A DNA stretch of 64,000 bases, from positions 2,462,374 through 2,526,373 of the forward strand of contig NZ_JAHSPD010000001.1 of assembly GCF_020141465.1 (NCBI RefSeq), in the 5' to 3' direction. The translations under genes and the position numbers were made by a program. This DNA is from Roseovarius carneus (GTDB lineage: Bacteria > Pseudomonadota > Alphaproteobacteria > Rhodobacterales > Rhodobacteraceae). This document shows positions 30,711 through 39,012 of this stretch, one piece after another. The notes beneath the pieces were generated by a model, which saw only the letters and a list, made by a program, of their open reading frames with translations, had not been told where the DNA came from and did no database searches. The number at the start of each line of letters is the position of its first letter. Within the stretch, counting starts at the first letter, position 1.

Positions 30711-31324
30711 GGGGTCTGTCCTTGTGTATTTACGTCTGAAGTCCGTGTGGTCCGGTGTGCCCCTTTGGGGCCACGATAGCTGGCGCAGAGCATGTCGATT
30801 TCATCGGCCCCGAGGGCCGCGTCCATGCAGGCGCAATATCCCGCCCCGCCCGAGCCCGCGAAATGCGTGCAATCGCGGCAGGTGCCGAAGGCCGGTGCAT
30901 TCTTGATCTCGGCCAGCCCCGAGGCAAGGCGCGACAGGGTTGCGAGAAAGGCCGCGCGCTCCACCCCGCCCATAGCACCCAGAAGCCCGCTCAGCGCGCC
31001 CAGCGGATCACTTTTCAAAAGGTGCCGCCCCGCTTCGGTCAGATCAAACCGCACGCTGCGTCCATCAACGGGCGATGGTCGGCGCGCGATCAGGCCGCGC
31101 ATCTCAAGCGCCTTGATCACCTGTGATGCGGTGCCACGTGTCGTAGCCTGAAAGCTGGCGAAGGCCGAAGGCGTGCGCGTGGTCGCATTGGCGCGCGCGA
31201 AAAACCGCAAGCAGGCCCATTGCACGGCTGTGAGGTCTGCGCGCGCATCCTCGGACCGCGCGGCACGCCCGACATGCACGAGCAATTCGGCGATACGATC
31301 TGGGGAGTGGGCTGTGTCTGTCAT
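30707..31324 (-). CDS. MarR-family regulator with C-terminal cysteine cluster
   Basis: A 205-aa winged-helix regulator (HTH about residues 55-92, ATTRGTASQVIKALEMRGLI then wing VDGRSVRFDLTEAG). After the dimerisation helices it carries an unusual tail with Cys149, 152, 164, 166 and 180 (GTCRDCTHF, YCACMDAAL, IDMLC), a pattern fit for a metal or Fe-S site. It heads an operon of two Fe-S carrier genes, so an Fe-S or metal-sensing repressor is a reasonable guess. Start taken as ATG 31324; an ATG at 31351 is possible but would lie inside the best promoter. Confidence 0.82.
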   Translation of the reverse strand: MTDTAHSPDRIAELLVHVGRAARSEDARADLTAVQWACLRFFARANATTRTPSAFASFQATTRGTASQVIKALEMRGLIARRPSPVDGRSVRFDLTEAGRHLLKSDPLGALSGLLGAMGGVERAAFLATLSRLASGLAEIKNAPAFGTCRDCTHFAGSGGAGYCACMDAALGADEIDMLCASYRGPKGAHRTTRTSDVNTQGQTP

Positions 31325-31330
31325 CCCACT

Positions 31331-31359
31331 TTGATAGCGAGGCGATACCATATTGGCAA
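31331..31359 (-). promoter_or_regulatory. Candidate sigma-70 promoter for marR operon, leaderless
   Basis: On the minus strand TTGCCA (31359-31354), a 17-base spacer and TATCAA (31336-31331). The -10 box ends 6 bases before the ATG at 31324, so transcription would begin at or next to the start codon. No ribosome-binding site is seen upstream. Confidence 0.5.
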
Positions 31360-31414
31360 TGCGACATGCCGCTCTGAGGTGCCTATATCTACCTCACAGA
31401 GACCCAGAAATCGG

Positions 31415-31740
31415 CGGTGGCGTACACTCTTTAGCCTTCTGCCCGGTATCTTATTTCCATTCGCGAGCGAAGCACCAAATATCTGGACCTACGAGATTGG
31501 CATCAGGGAGAGATTCACCGAAAACTGGACTGGCCGCTTCACCCTCGGCTATGAACAAGATCACGATACTCCAGTAAACGGTTTTCCGGGCGTGACGAAT
31601 ATGTGAGCTATGGGCTGGGCGTGACCTACACGACCGAGCGGTATGACATCTCCGCAGATGTGACATACCGCGATATCGGCGAAGAGATCGCAAGAAATGC
31701 GCTGAGCCGGGCTTTATCTTGGGCGCGCAGAGCGCAACTC
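31415..31740 (+). pseudogene. Decayed 3' fragment of a FadL-type outer membrane protein gene
   Basis: Translating 31450-31600 gives APNIWTYEIGIRERF and FTLGYEQDHD; a frame change then gives YVSYGLGVTYTTERYDISAD and TYRDIGEE up to about 31700. These align in order with the last 100 residues of the intact porin 1 kb downstream (SDIWTYEIGVGHRF, FVSYGLGVKYSAETYDVSAG, KYIEIGD). The 5' two thirds of the gene are absent, there is at least one frameshift, and the C-terminal strand is lost. A remnant of a tandem duplication. The remainder of 31325-31914 holds promoter sequence for the two flanking genes and nothing else I can assign. Confidence 0.8.
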
Positions 31741-31914
31741 CACATTGCGCCAAGGTCGCCAACCGCCCGCCACTAGGCCTAAACGCCCCTGAATGTGACG
31801 TTTTTGTAACGCACCACCCGTCATACGGCCCCGTCCCGCCCGTGACGCTGCGTAAATGTTTGTGGGCTAAACGCTATTTCGTAAAAGCGATTCAGTTCTT
31901 GGAGGAGCGTAATT

Positions 31915-32979
31915 ATGAAATCGAATATCCTGTGCAGTGCCGCGGCACTGACCCTGATCGCCGGCGCTGCAACCGCCGGTGGCATCCAACGCGACGGTGA
32001 CCGCTCGCAAATCCTCTTTGAGGATGGCGACAACTACGTCGAGTTCTCGGCCACACATGTCAGCCCAAGTGTCCGATCAACATCGGCGGTTCAGGGCGGC
32101 CCAACACCCAACATCCAAGAGAGCTATCAAACCTTCCATCTGGGCTACAAACGCGCGGTGAGTGATCAGATTACCGTGGCCTTGCTGGTACAGGAAATGG
32201 TCGGTGCGGATGTGTCCTATCCCGCGACGGGCACTGGCGGCGCCCTTTTTCAGGGCGGCACAGCAACCGTCGATTCGATGGCCGTGACCGGCCTTGTGAA
32301 GTATCAGTTTAACGACCGGTTCAGTGCCTATGGCGGCCTGCGTGTGCAGAGCCTGCAAGGCAACGTCTCCGTCCCTGCTATCGGTAACTACGCCCTGACC
32401 GTAGGTAACGATTACCGGGCCGGGTATGTCCTCGGTGCGGCGTATGAGATTCCCGATATCGCCTTGAAGGTCGCGTTCACCTACGAATCCGAGATCGAGC
32501 ATGAGTTCCGCGACAATGCAGGCAACCCATTCAAAGTGGCCATTCCGCAAGCTGCGACGCTGCATCTTCAGTCGGGCGTTGCCCAAAACACCATCGTTTT
32601 CGGGTCCGCCCGTTGGCAGGAATGGACCGAGTTCCAAATTGCACCTGCCGATTTCGCACTCTTCCCATCTCCAATCGCAAGCGAGCCGTCTGATATCTGG
32701 ACCTATGAGATCGGTGTCGGCCACCGCTTCAACGAAAGCTGGGCTGGCTCCTTCACCATCGGGTATGAAGAGGATCAAGGCGATATCGTCGGCAACCTCT
32801 CGGGCCGTGATGGCTTCGTAAGCTACGGGCTTGGCGTGAAATACTCCGCCGAGACCTATGACGTCTCCGCCGGGGTCAAATATATCGAGATTGGCGACGC
32901 CGTGACATCGCGCGCAGGCTCCAGTTTTGAGGGCAATGACGCGATTGCGTTCGGTGTGAAAATGGGCTTCCGTTTCTAA
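31915..32979 (+). CDS. FadL/OmpP1-family outer membrane transport protein
   Basis: A 354-aa outer membrane beta-barrel with signal peptide (MKSNILCSAAALTLIAGAAT, cleavage near AGG). FadL-type signatures: PQAATLHLQSGVAQNTIVFGSARWQEWTEF and the N-terminal hatch region GGIQRDGDRSQILFEDGDN. The terminal Phe (MGFRF) is the usual barrel-assembly signal. Family members pass hydrophobic compounds such as long-chain fatty acids across the outer membrane; the substrate here is unknown. A GGAGGAG site precedes the ATG, and a rho-independent terminator follows. A broken copy lies just upstream. Confidence 0.88.
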   Translation: MKSNILCSAAALTLIAGAATAGGIQRDGDRSQILFEDGDNYVEFSATHVSPSVRSTSAVQGGPTPNIQESYQTFHLGYKRAVSDQITVALLVQEMVGADVSYPATGTGGALFQGGTATVDSMAVTGLVKYQFNDRFSAYGGLRVQSLQGNVSVPAIGNYALTVGNDYRAGYVLGAAYEIPDIALKVAFTYESEIEHEFRDNAGNPFKVAIPQAATLHLQSGVAQNTIVFGSARWQEWTEFQIAPADFALFPSPIASEPSDIWTYEIGVGHRFNESWAGSFTIGYEEDQGDIVGNLSGRDGFVSYGLGVKYSAETYDVSAGVKYIEIGDAVTSRAGSSFEGNDAIAFGVKMGFRF

Positions 32980-33002
32980 GCCCACACCGTCTGAGACGAA
33001 AG

Positions 33003-33037
33003 GGCCCCGCCAGCCTATACGCTGCGCGGGGCTTTTT
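33003..33037 (+). terminator. Rho-independent terminator after the FadL-type gene
   Basis: Arms GCCCCGC (33004-33010) and GCGGGGC (33026-33032) followed by TTTTT. Confidence 0.82.
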
Positions 33038-33138
33038 CTTGGGTGCTCTGCGGTGGGTGCATTTACCGCGCCATATTGGATTTGACGCGGGCGGCCCCCG
33101 CGCTTACCACGGGATACCCAAGCCAGAGAGCCGCGCCG

Positions 33139-34008
33139 ATGATCTACCCCACCGCAAAAGCATGGCGCGACGCGCCGCATAAACGGGTGCTGTTTTATGG
33201 CATGTCCGGCCTCGGCAAGACGCATGTGTCCAACATGCTGCGCGCGGGCGGGGAGTGGTTTCACTATTCCATCGATTACCGGATTGGCACACGCTACATG
33301 GGCGAACTTATCGCCGACAATGCCAAGCGCCACGCGATGCAGGTGCCGTTCCTGCGCGAGTTGCTGTTGACGGATTCGATCTATATCGGCTCCAACATCA
33401 CCTTCGACAACCTCGCCCCCGTCTCCACCTATCTGGGCAAGCCCGGCGACCCCGCGCGCGGCGGCCTGCCGATGGAGACATATAGCCACCGGCAGGAAGA
33501 ATTCCGAAGCGCCGAGATTGCAGCGCTGCGCGACACCGCGCATTTCATCACCCGCTCGGGTGCGCTCTATGGCTATCCGCATTTCATATGTGACACGGGC
33601 GGGTCGATCTGCGAATGGGTGGACGGGAATGACCCGAACGACCCCTTACTAACCGAGCTTGCCTCCCACTGCCTTCTGGTGCGCCTTGAGGGCGACGAGG
33701 CGCACACAGCCGAGCTTATCCGCCGCTTTGATCGCGCGCCCAAGCCGATGGCGTATCAGCCGGAGTTTCTGGAGGCGGCATGGGCCGAATACCTCGCGGA
33801 GAAGGGCTGCGACGGAGGGGATGTTGACCCCGATAGCTTCATCCGCTGGACCTATGCCCGCGCGCTGGCCCACCGCGCGCCGCGCTACGCCGCCATGGCG
33901 CCCTGGGGCGTATCGGTGCACGCTGATGAGATGGCAGCAGTGCATGACGCCGCGAGCTTCGAGGCCCTGATCGCGACGGCCATTGAACGCCGTGCCGCGC
34001 AGGTCTAG
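33139..34008 (+). CDS. P-loop ATPase of unknown role
   Basis: A 289-aa cytoplasmic protein starting at ATG 33139 ([20 protein letters not shown]). A Walker A motif [11 protein letters not shown] lies at about residues 20-30. The rest has recognisable conserved blocks of a Rhodobacterales ATPase family ([27 protein letters not shown]) but no named activity; overall it looks kinase-like. It is followed 29 bases later by metA and may be co-transcribed with it. Function unknown. Confidence 0.75.
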   Translation: MIYPTAKAWRDAPHKRVLFYGMSGLGKTHVSNMLRAGGEWFHYSIDYRIGTRYMGELIADNAKRHAMQVPFLRELLLTDSIYIGSNITFDNLAPVSTYLGKPGDPARGGLPMETYSHRQEEFRSAEIAALRDTAHFITRSGALYGYPHFICDTGGSICEWVDGNDPNDPLLTELASHCLLVRLEGDEAHTAELIRRFDRAPKPMAYQPEFLEAAWAEYLAEKGCDGGDVDPDSFIRWTYARALAHRAPRYAAMAPWGVSVHADEMAAVHDAASFEALIATAIERRAAQV

Positions 34009-34037
34009 ATAGACCCTTCCCAGCGGAAAGAAAAGCG

Positions 34038-34970
34038 ATGCCCATCAAAATCCCTGCCAAGCTGCCCGCCTATGCCGTGCTGACGCGCGAGGGCGTGAGC
34101 GTGCTGGATGAGGATCTGGCGGCACGACAGGATATCCGCCCGCTGCGCATCGGCCTTTTGAACCTGATGCCCAAGAAAATTCAGACTGAGACGCAGTTTG
34201 CCCGGCTGATCGGGGCCACGCCCCTTCAGATTGAGCTAAGCCTGATCCGCATGTCCGAGCATCAGACCCGCAACACCGCCGCCGCCCATATGGAAAGCTT
34301 TTACCGCCCGTTCACCGAGATTGCCGAGAGCGACGAGAAATTTGACGGGCTGATCATCACCGGCGCACCGATCGAGCATCTGGAGTTTGGCGATGTGACC
34401 TATTGGGATGAGTTGCGGCAGGTTTTTGACTGGACCCAATCCCATGTGCATTCCACGCTTGGTGTATGCTGGGGCGGGATGGCCATGATCAACTATTTCC
34501 ACGGCGTGCAAAAGCATCTTCTGGAGGCCAAGGCGTTTGGCTGTTTCCGGCACCGCAACATGGCCCCCGCCTCGCCGTTTCTCAATGGATTCTCGGATGA
34601 TTGCGTGATCCCCGTCAGCCGCTGGACCGAGATGCGCCAGACCGAGATTGACGCCGCAGGCGGGCTGTCCACACTTCTGCACTCCGACGAGGTGGGGCCC
34701 TGTCTGGTCGAAGATCCTGCGCACCGCGCGCTCTATATCTTTAACCATCTGGAATATGACAGCGATACGCTCAAACAAGAATATGATCGCGACGTGGCCG
34801 AGGGCACGCCCATCAACGTGCCCTGCAACTACTATCCCGGCGATGATCCGTCGCGCGCGCCGCAGAACCGCTGGCGGAGCCACGCGCATCTGCTTTATGG
34901 CAACTGGATCAACCAGATCTACCAATCCACGCCCTTTGACATGGACAAGATCGGCCTAGCTTCCGCCTGA
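34038..34970 (+). CDS. metA: Homoserine O-acetyltransferase (MetA family)
   Basis: First committed step of methionine synthesis: acylates homoserine. The 310-aa protein has the MetA fold with nucleophile Cys in GVCWGGMA (about 142) and the His/Glu of the triad in FNHLEYD. The residue that decides acyl donor in MetA proteins (Glu111 in Bacillus cereus, Gly in E. coli) is Glu here: [11 protein letters not shown]. By the published single-residue rule this predicts acetyl-CoA rather than succinyl-CoA. Annotation pipelines often call this family succinyltransferase. Start preceded by a GGAAAGAAAAG site. Confidence 0.95.
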   Translation: MPIKIPAKLPAYAVLTREGVSVLDEDLAARQDIRPLRIGLLNLMPKKIQTETQFARLIGATPLQIELSLIRMSEHQTRNTAAAHMESFYRPFTEIAESDEKFDGLIITGAPIEHLEFGDVTYWDELRQVFDWTQSHVHSTLGVCWGGMAMINYFHGVQKHLLEAKAFGCFRHRNMAPASPFLNGFSDDCVIPVSRWTEMRQTEIDAAGGLSTLLHSDEVGPCLVEDPAHRALYIFNHLEYDSDTLKQEYDRDVAEGTPINVPCNYYPGDDPSRAPQNRWRSHAHLLYGNWINQIYQSTPFDMDKIGLASA

Positions 34971-35008
34971 GGCCGGATCACAATAGGCCAGATCACAAGA
35001 GGTATGAC

Positions 35009-35986
35009 ATGGCGCGCAAGATGACATGGGCCGCACTGGGTGCGCTGGCATTCGTCGCAGGCTGCGCGGGCCTTGCCGAAAAGCGCGAGCGCGAGGCGCG
35101 TGCCACCTACCCGCCCATCGGGCAGCTTCTGGATGTGGACGGCACGCAGGTCCATGCGTGGGTCCAAGGCTCCGGCCCCGATCTGATCCTCCTGCACGGG
35201 GCGAGCGGCAATCTGCGCGACTTCACCTTTGATCTGGCCGGGCGGCTGTCGGACCGTTACCGCGTCATTGCGTTTGATCGCCCCGGCCTTGGCTACACGG
35301 ACCGCCTGCCCGGCTATGGCGGATATGGCCGCGCCAAGGGCGAGCCGCCGCTGGAGCAGGCCGCCCTCTTGCAAGCTGCCGCCGCACAGCTTGGCGTGGA
35401 ACGCCCCATCGTGCTGGGCCACAGCTTCGGCGGGGCCGTTGCCCTCGCCTGGGGCCTCAGCGCGGCAGAGGAGACAGCAGCGCTGGTCCTTCTGGGCGGC
35501 GTGGCCCTGCCATGGCCCGGTGATCTGGGCACGTTCTACGACCTCACAGGTTCTGCACTTGGTGGCGCAACTGCGGTTCCTTTGATCACGGCCTTTGTGC
35601 CGCAAAGCCGCATCAACAAAGGCCTCGCGCAAATATTCCCGCCGCAAAGCCCCCCCGAGGGGTACGGAGATTATGTTGGCGCGGGCCTCACGATCCAGCG
35701 CAGCGCACTGCGCGCCAATGGTCAGCAGGTTCTGGGCCTGCGCCCCTATATTGTTGAGATGTCAGAGCGTTATGCCACAGAGCTTACAATGCCAATCGAG
35801 ATCATCCACGGGGCCGAGGACACGACCGTGCCGCTCTCGATCCACTCAGGGCCGTTCGCAGAGATGGTCAGCACCGCCAATCTGACCATGCTAGAGGGTG
35901 TGGGCCACATGCCCCATCACGCTGATCCAGACGCCACCATCGCTGCCATTGATCGCGCCGCCGCCCGCGCAGGTCTGCGCCCCTGA
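35009..35986 (+). CDS. Alpha/beta hydrolase, probable lipoprotein
   Basis: A 325-aa alpha/beta hydrolase with a lipobox-like N-terminus (LAFVAGCAG, Cys near 19), which suggests anchoring in the membrane. Catalytic residues are visible: oxyanion strand LILLHGASG, nucleophile GHSFGG, acid GAEDTTVP and His GVGHMPHH. The fold is of the epoxide hydrolase/haloperoxidase-like group, but the substrate cannot be read from sequence. It lies 38 bases after metA and 52 before ppk2. Confidence 0.85.
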   Translation: MARKMTWAALGALAFVAGCAGLAEKREREARATYPPIGQLLDVDGTQVHAWVQGSGPDLILLHGASGNLRDFTFDLAGRLSDRYRVIAFDRPGLGYTDRLPGYGGYGRAKGEPPLEQAALLQAAAAQLGVERPIVLGHSFGGAVALAWGLSAAEETAALVLLGGVALPWPGDLGTFYDLTGSALGGATAVPLITAFVPQSRINKGLAQIFPPQSPPEGYGDYVGAGLTIQRSALRANGQQVLGLRPYIVEMSERYATELTMPIEIIHGAEDTTVPLSIHSGPFAEMVSTANLTMLEGVGHMPHHADPDATIAAIDRAAARAGLRP

Positions 35987-36038
35987 TTGCACGCGGGGAG
36001 CGCGCGGGCCATACTCCGAAAAAACAAAGGACATTGCC

Positions 36039-36908
36039 ATGGACCTGCCCTTCGACGGCGCAATCAGCTCGTTTTTCAAACACGAGGCCCCGGACGAGAT
36101 CCGCAACGCGATCCGCCGTGCCGAAAAGGGTGAGATCATCGAGCCGAGCTATCCCCATTCCGAGCGTATGCCGCGCAAAGCCTATGAAAAGGACCTCGCG
36201 AAGCTTCAGATCGAACTGGTCAAGTTTCAGGCGTCGGCCAAGGAAACCGGCACCCGCGTCGCCATCGTTTTTGAAGGGCGCGATGCAGCCGGAAAAGGCG
36301 GCACAATCAAGCGTTTCCGCGAGAACCTTAATCCACGTGGTGCGCGGCTTGTGGCCCTTCCCAAGCCCTCGGATAAAGAGCAGACGCAATGGTATTTTCA
36401 GCGCTATATCGACCACCTGCCCGCCGCCGGGGAAATGGTTTTCTATGACCGCAGTTGGTACAATCGGGCTGTGGTGGAGCATGTCTTCGAGTTTTGCACC
36501 CCAGATCAGCGCATGAAGTTTTTCACGCAAGCCCCTGAGTTTGAGAAGCTTCTGGTTGATGAGGGGATCACGGTAATCAAATTCTGGCTCAATGTCGGCC
36601 GCGCTGAACAGCTGCGCCGATTTCTCAGCCGCGAGGGTGATCCGCTTAAACAATGGAAGCTGAGCTGGATTGATGCCGAGGGGCTGAAGAAATGGGACGC
36701 CTACACGGCAGCGATTGGCGAGACGCTGGAGCGCACCCATACAGATCACGCGCCCTGGACCATATTGCGCAGCGACGACAAGCGCCGTGCGCGCCTGCAA
36801 GCCATCCGGACCCTGCTGCACAAGGTCGATTACGCGCAGAAGGACCCCGCCGCGATTGGCCCAATCGATCCGAAAATCTGCGGCGGGCCAGAGATCTGGC
36901 ATGCCTAA
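36039..36908 (+). CDS. ppk2: Polyphosphate kinase 2
   Basis: Transfers phosphate between polyphosphate and nucleoside diphosphates. Start at ATG 36039 ([16 protein letters not shown]), giving 289 aa, the length of single-domain class I PPK2. Walker A is [11 protein letters not shown], Walker B region [12 protein letters not shown], and the lid [14 protein letters not shown]; all are typical of PPK2. The stop overlaps the next gene (tetR) by 8 bases, so the two are coupled. Direction of reaction (NTP-making or polyP-making) is not decided by sequence. Confidence 0.95.
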   Translation: MDLPFDGAISSFFKHEAPDEIRNAIRRAEKGEIIEPSYPHSERMPRKAYEKDLAKLQIELVKFQASAKETGTRVAIVFEGRDAAGKGGTIKRFRENLNPRGARLVALPKPSDKEQTQWYFQRYIDHLPAAGEMVFYDRSWYNRAVVEHVFEFCTPDQRMKFFTQAPEFEKLLVDEGITVIKFWLNVGRAEQLRRFLSREGDPLKQWKLSWIDAEGLKKWDAYTAAIGETLERTHTDHAPWTILRSDDKRRARLQAIRTLLHKVDYAQKDPAAIGPIDPKICGGPEIWHA

Positions 36909-37518
36909 ACGGGGATACCACCACGGCAACCTCCGGCAGGCTCTGGTCGAGGCGGCCCTCGCGCTGATCGAGGCGAAAGGGCCCACAGGTTTCACCCTGT
37001 CTGAGGCGGCAAAACAGGCAGGCGTGACGCCAGCGGCGGTTTACCGGCACTTTGCCGGGCGCGAGGACCTAATCGCGGAAGCCGCGCACCAAGGCTACGA
37101 GATTTTCGCGGAATTGATGCAATACGCCTATGACAGCGGGCAGCCCTCTGCGCTGGCGGCGTTTGAGGCCACGGGCCGCGCCTATCTGGCCTTTGCGCGT
37201 AAGCATCCCGGCCATTACATCGCCATGTTTGAGAGCGGCGTGTCGGTCAACCGTACGCCCGAGCTTGCCGCCGCCTGCCTGCGCGCGCGCGGCATTCTGG
37301 AACACGCCGCCGCCGCCCTCTCGGAGCATATTCCGCCCGAAAAGCGCCCGCCGCCTGCGAAGGTCTCGGCCCATATCTGGGCCATGAGCCACGGTGTGGT
37401 TGAGCTTTTCACCCGCAACTCCCCCGGCACGGCAAGCCCGTTTCCTCCCGAGGACCTGCTGGAATCGGGCATTGGCATTTATTTACGTGGACTTGGCCTG
37501 ATTGGACCGGATGAATGA
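36901..37518 (+). CDS. TetR-family regulator coupled to ppk2
   Basis: A 205-aa regulator. The start ATG 36901 lies inside the last codons of ppk2. Residues 1-55 form a TetR helix-turn-helix ([20 protein letters not shown]). The C-terminal ligand domain ends with a [13 protein letters not shown] block, as in the WHG subfamily. It overlaps the downstream small membrane gene by four bases (ATGA). Co-translation with ppk2 suggests it may control polyphosphate genes, but no operator was identified. Confidence 0.88.
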   Translation: MPKRGYHHGNLRQALVEAALALIEAKGPTGFTLSEAAKQAGVTPAAVYRHFAGREDLIAEAAHQGYEIFAELMQYAYDSGQPSALAAFEATGRAYLAFARKHPGHYIAMFESGVSVNRTPELAAACLRARGILEHAAAALSEHIPPEKRPPPAKVSAHIWAMSHGVVELFTRNSPGTASPFPPEDLLESGIGIYLRGLGLIGPDE

Positions 37519-37850
37519 TCTATCTATTAGTACTGTCAGCTCTCTTTTACGCAGGGTTTCTGGCAATCCGAAAACACGTGCAGGCGCTGGTCTTTCTGGC
37601 GCTGGGGGCTGGCTATCAGTGGTTGAGCTTTGCAACGCAAGCCTCGGACGGTGCTTCTAATTACACGGAAACTGTGATCATCAGCCTCGCCTCTGGCTTC
37701 GGCTATGTCGCCTGGCGCAGCACGCAGCGTTATCTTATTGAGGCCCCGTTTGGGCGCGAGCGTTTGATGATCTTCGCAGGTTTCGCGGTCAATTGGGGGT
37801 TGGCTGTGTTTTTGCTACATGCAGCAGGCCAGATAACCTTCGCTCTTTAA
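37515..37850 (+). CDS. Small integral membrane protein, 111 aa, unknown
   Basis: Starts [20 protein letters not shown] and has about four predicted membrane spans (residues roughly 1-17, 23-40, 53-66, 85-107) joined by short basic loops. It begins within the tetR stop (ATGA overlap), which argues for a real gene and for a shared transcript with ppk2 and tetR. No family recognised. Confidence 0.7.
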   Translation: MIYLLVLSALFYAGFLAIRKHVQALVFLALGAGYQWLSFATQASDGASNYTETVIISLASGFGYVAWRSTQRYLIEAPFGRERLMIFAGFAVNWGLAVFLLHAAGQITFAL

Positions 37851-37855
37851 ACGAA

Positions 37856-37882
37856 AAAGGGCCGCCCAAAGGCAGCCCCTTT
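37856..37882. terminator. Imperfect bidirectional hairpin terminator
   Basis: AAAGGGCCGCC and GGCAGCCCCTTT around CAAA, with A-rich and T-rich flanks, between the convergent membrane gene and rpsI. Confidence 0.5.
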
Positions 37883-37902
37883 CCAAGATATGCGGCCCAA
37901 AA

Positions 37903-38388
37903 TCAGCGCTTGGAGAACTGGAAGCTCTTACGCGCTTTGGCCTTGCCGTATTTCTTCCGCTCCACAACGCGGCTGTCGCGTGTGAGGAAGCCCGCCGCTT
38001 TCAAAGCGCCGCGCAAGGAGGGATCATACAGCTGAAGCGCTTTCGAGACGCCGTGCTTGACCGCACCCGCCTGCCCCGAGAGGCCGCCGCCTTTGACCGT
38101 CGCCATCACGTCGAACTGATCTTCGGTGCCGGACACCGTGAAGGGCTGCCGCAGGATCATTTGCAGCACGGGACGCGCGAAATAGTCCTTCATCTCTTTG
38201 CCGTTCACGACAACCTTGCCGGAGCCGGGCTTGATCCAGACGCGGGCGACCGCATCTTTACGCTTGCCGGTGGCATAGGCACGGCCCAGTGCGTCGCGCA
38301 CGGGCTCACGCACGATTGCGGGGGCTTCAGCCGCGGCGATGCCTGCGACTGCTTCGAGACCTTCGAGGGAGTTGATTTCATCAGCCAT
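37903..38388 (-). CDS. rpsI: 30S ribosomal protein S9
   Basis: Small-subunit protein whose C-terminal tail reaches the decoding site. The 161-aa protein has an alphaproteobacterial N-terminal extension before the conserved core ([21 protein letters not shown]) and ends in the invariant basic tail [11 protein letters not shown]. It shares one base with the rplM stop (TGATG), the usual rplM-rpsI operon. Confidence 0.98.
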   Translation of the reverse strand: MADEINSLEGLEAVAGIAAAEAPAIVREPVRDALGRAYATGKRKDAVARVWIKPGSGKVVVNGKEMKDYFARPVLQMILRQPFTVSGTEDQFDVMATVKGGGLSGQAGAVKHGVSKALQLYDPSLRGALKAAGFLTRDSRVVERKKYGKAKARKSFQFSKR

Positions 38389-38852
38389 CAGTAGTTCACC
38401 CGCGTATTCTTGGAGTTCATGGATTTCACGTCCAGCACTTCGGGGCTTTGCGCCTCATGCGGATGCTCGGCGCTCGCGTAGACGCGCAGATTGGTCATGA
38501 TCGTGCGGCTCAGGCGGTTGCCGGGCAGCATGCGTTTGACGGCTTGCATGACGACGCGCTCGGGGTGCTTGCCCTCAAGGATTTCGCCCGTGGTGCGCGA
38601 TTTAATCCCGCCCGGATGGCCAGTGTGCCAGTAGTTGGGCTTGTCGCGCTTCTTGCCAGTAAGCTGCACCTTGTCCGCATTGATCACGATGACATTGTCA
38701 CCCATATCCATGTGGGGCGTGAAGCTTGCCTTGTGCTTGCCGCGCAGGCGCGTGGCGATGATCGACGCAAGACGACCCAGAACGATGCCTTCGGCGTCGA
38801 TCAGGATCCATTTCTTGTCGATATCTGCCGGTGTCGCAGAGAATGTTTTCAT
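38388..38852 (-). CDS. rplM: 50S ribosomal protein L13
   Basis: Early-assembling large-subunit protein. The 154-aa sequence has the family blocks [34 protein letters not shown] and [18 protein letters not shown]. First gene of the rplM-rpsI operon, with a good promoter about 70 bases upstream. Confidence 0.98.
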   Translation of the reverse strand: MKTFSATPADIDKKWILIDAEGIVLGRLASIIATRLRGKHKASFTPHMDMGDNVIVINADKVQLTGKKRDKPNYWHTGHPGGIKSRTTGEILEGKHPERVVMQAVKRMLPGNRLSRTIMTNLRVYASAEHPHEAQSPEVLDVKSMNSKNTRVNY

Positions 38853-38918
38853 TGCAGGATGACCCTATCTTGTATGATGCAGGCGCACCCCAAGGGGCCA
38901 CCGTCATGTGATGGGCGG

Positions 38919-38946
38919 GTTATAAAGGGCGAGACCGGCACGTCAA
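38919..38946 (-). promoter_or_regulatory. Sigma-70 promoter of rplM-rpsI
   Basis: On the minus strand TTGACG (38946-38941), a 16-base spacer and TATAAC (38924-38919). It predicts a leader of about 60 bases before rplM, containing a short GGCCCC/GGGG hairpin. Confidence 0.65.
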
Positions 38947-39012
38947 CACGTGAATGGCGGGTAAATTCGATGCATTTCAATGGCTTGCAAAATAGGTATC
39001 ATTTTACCCCAT

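Noticed and set aside
32077..33582. 501-codon minus-strand open frame
   Set aside because: Lies opposite the FadL-type gene and the ATPase gene start, both of which have clear signals; crosses a terminator.
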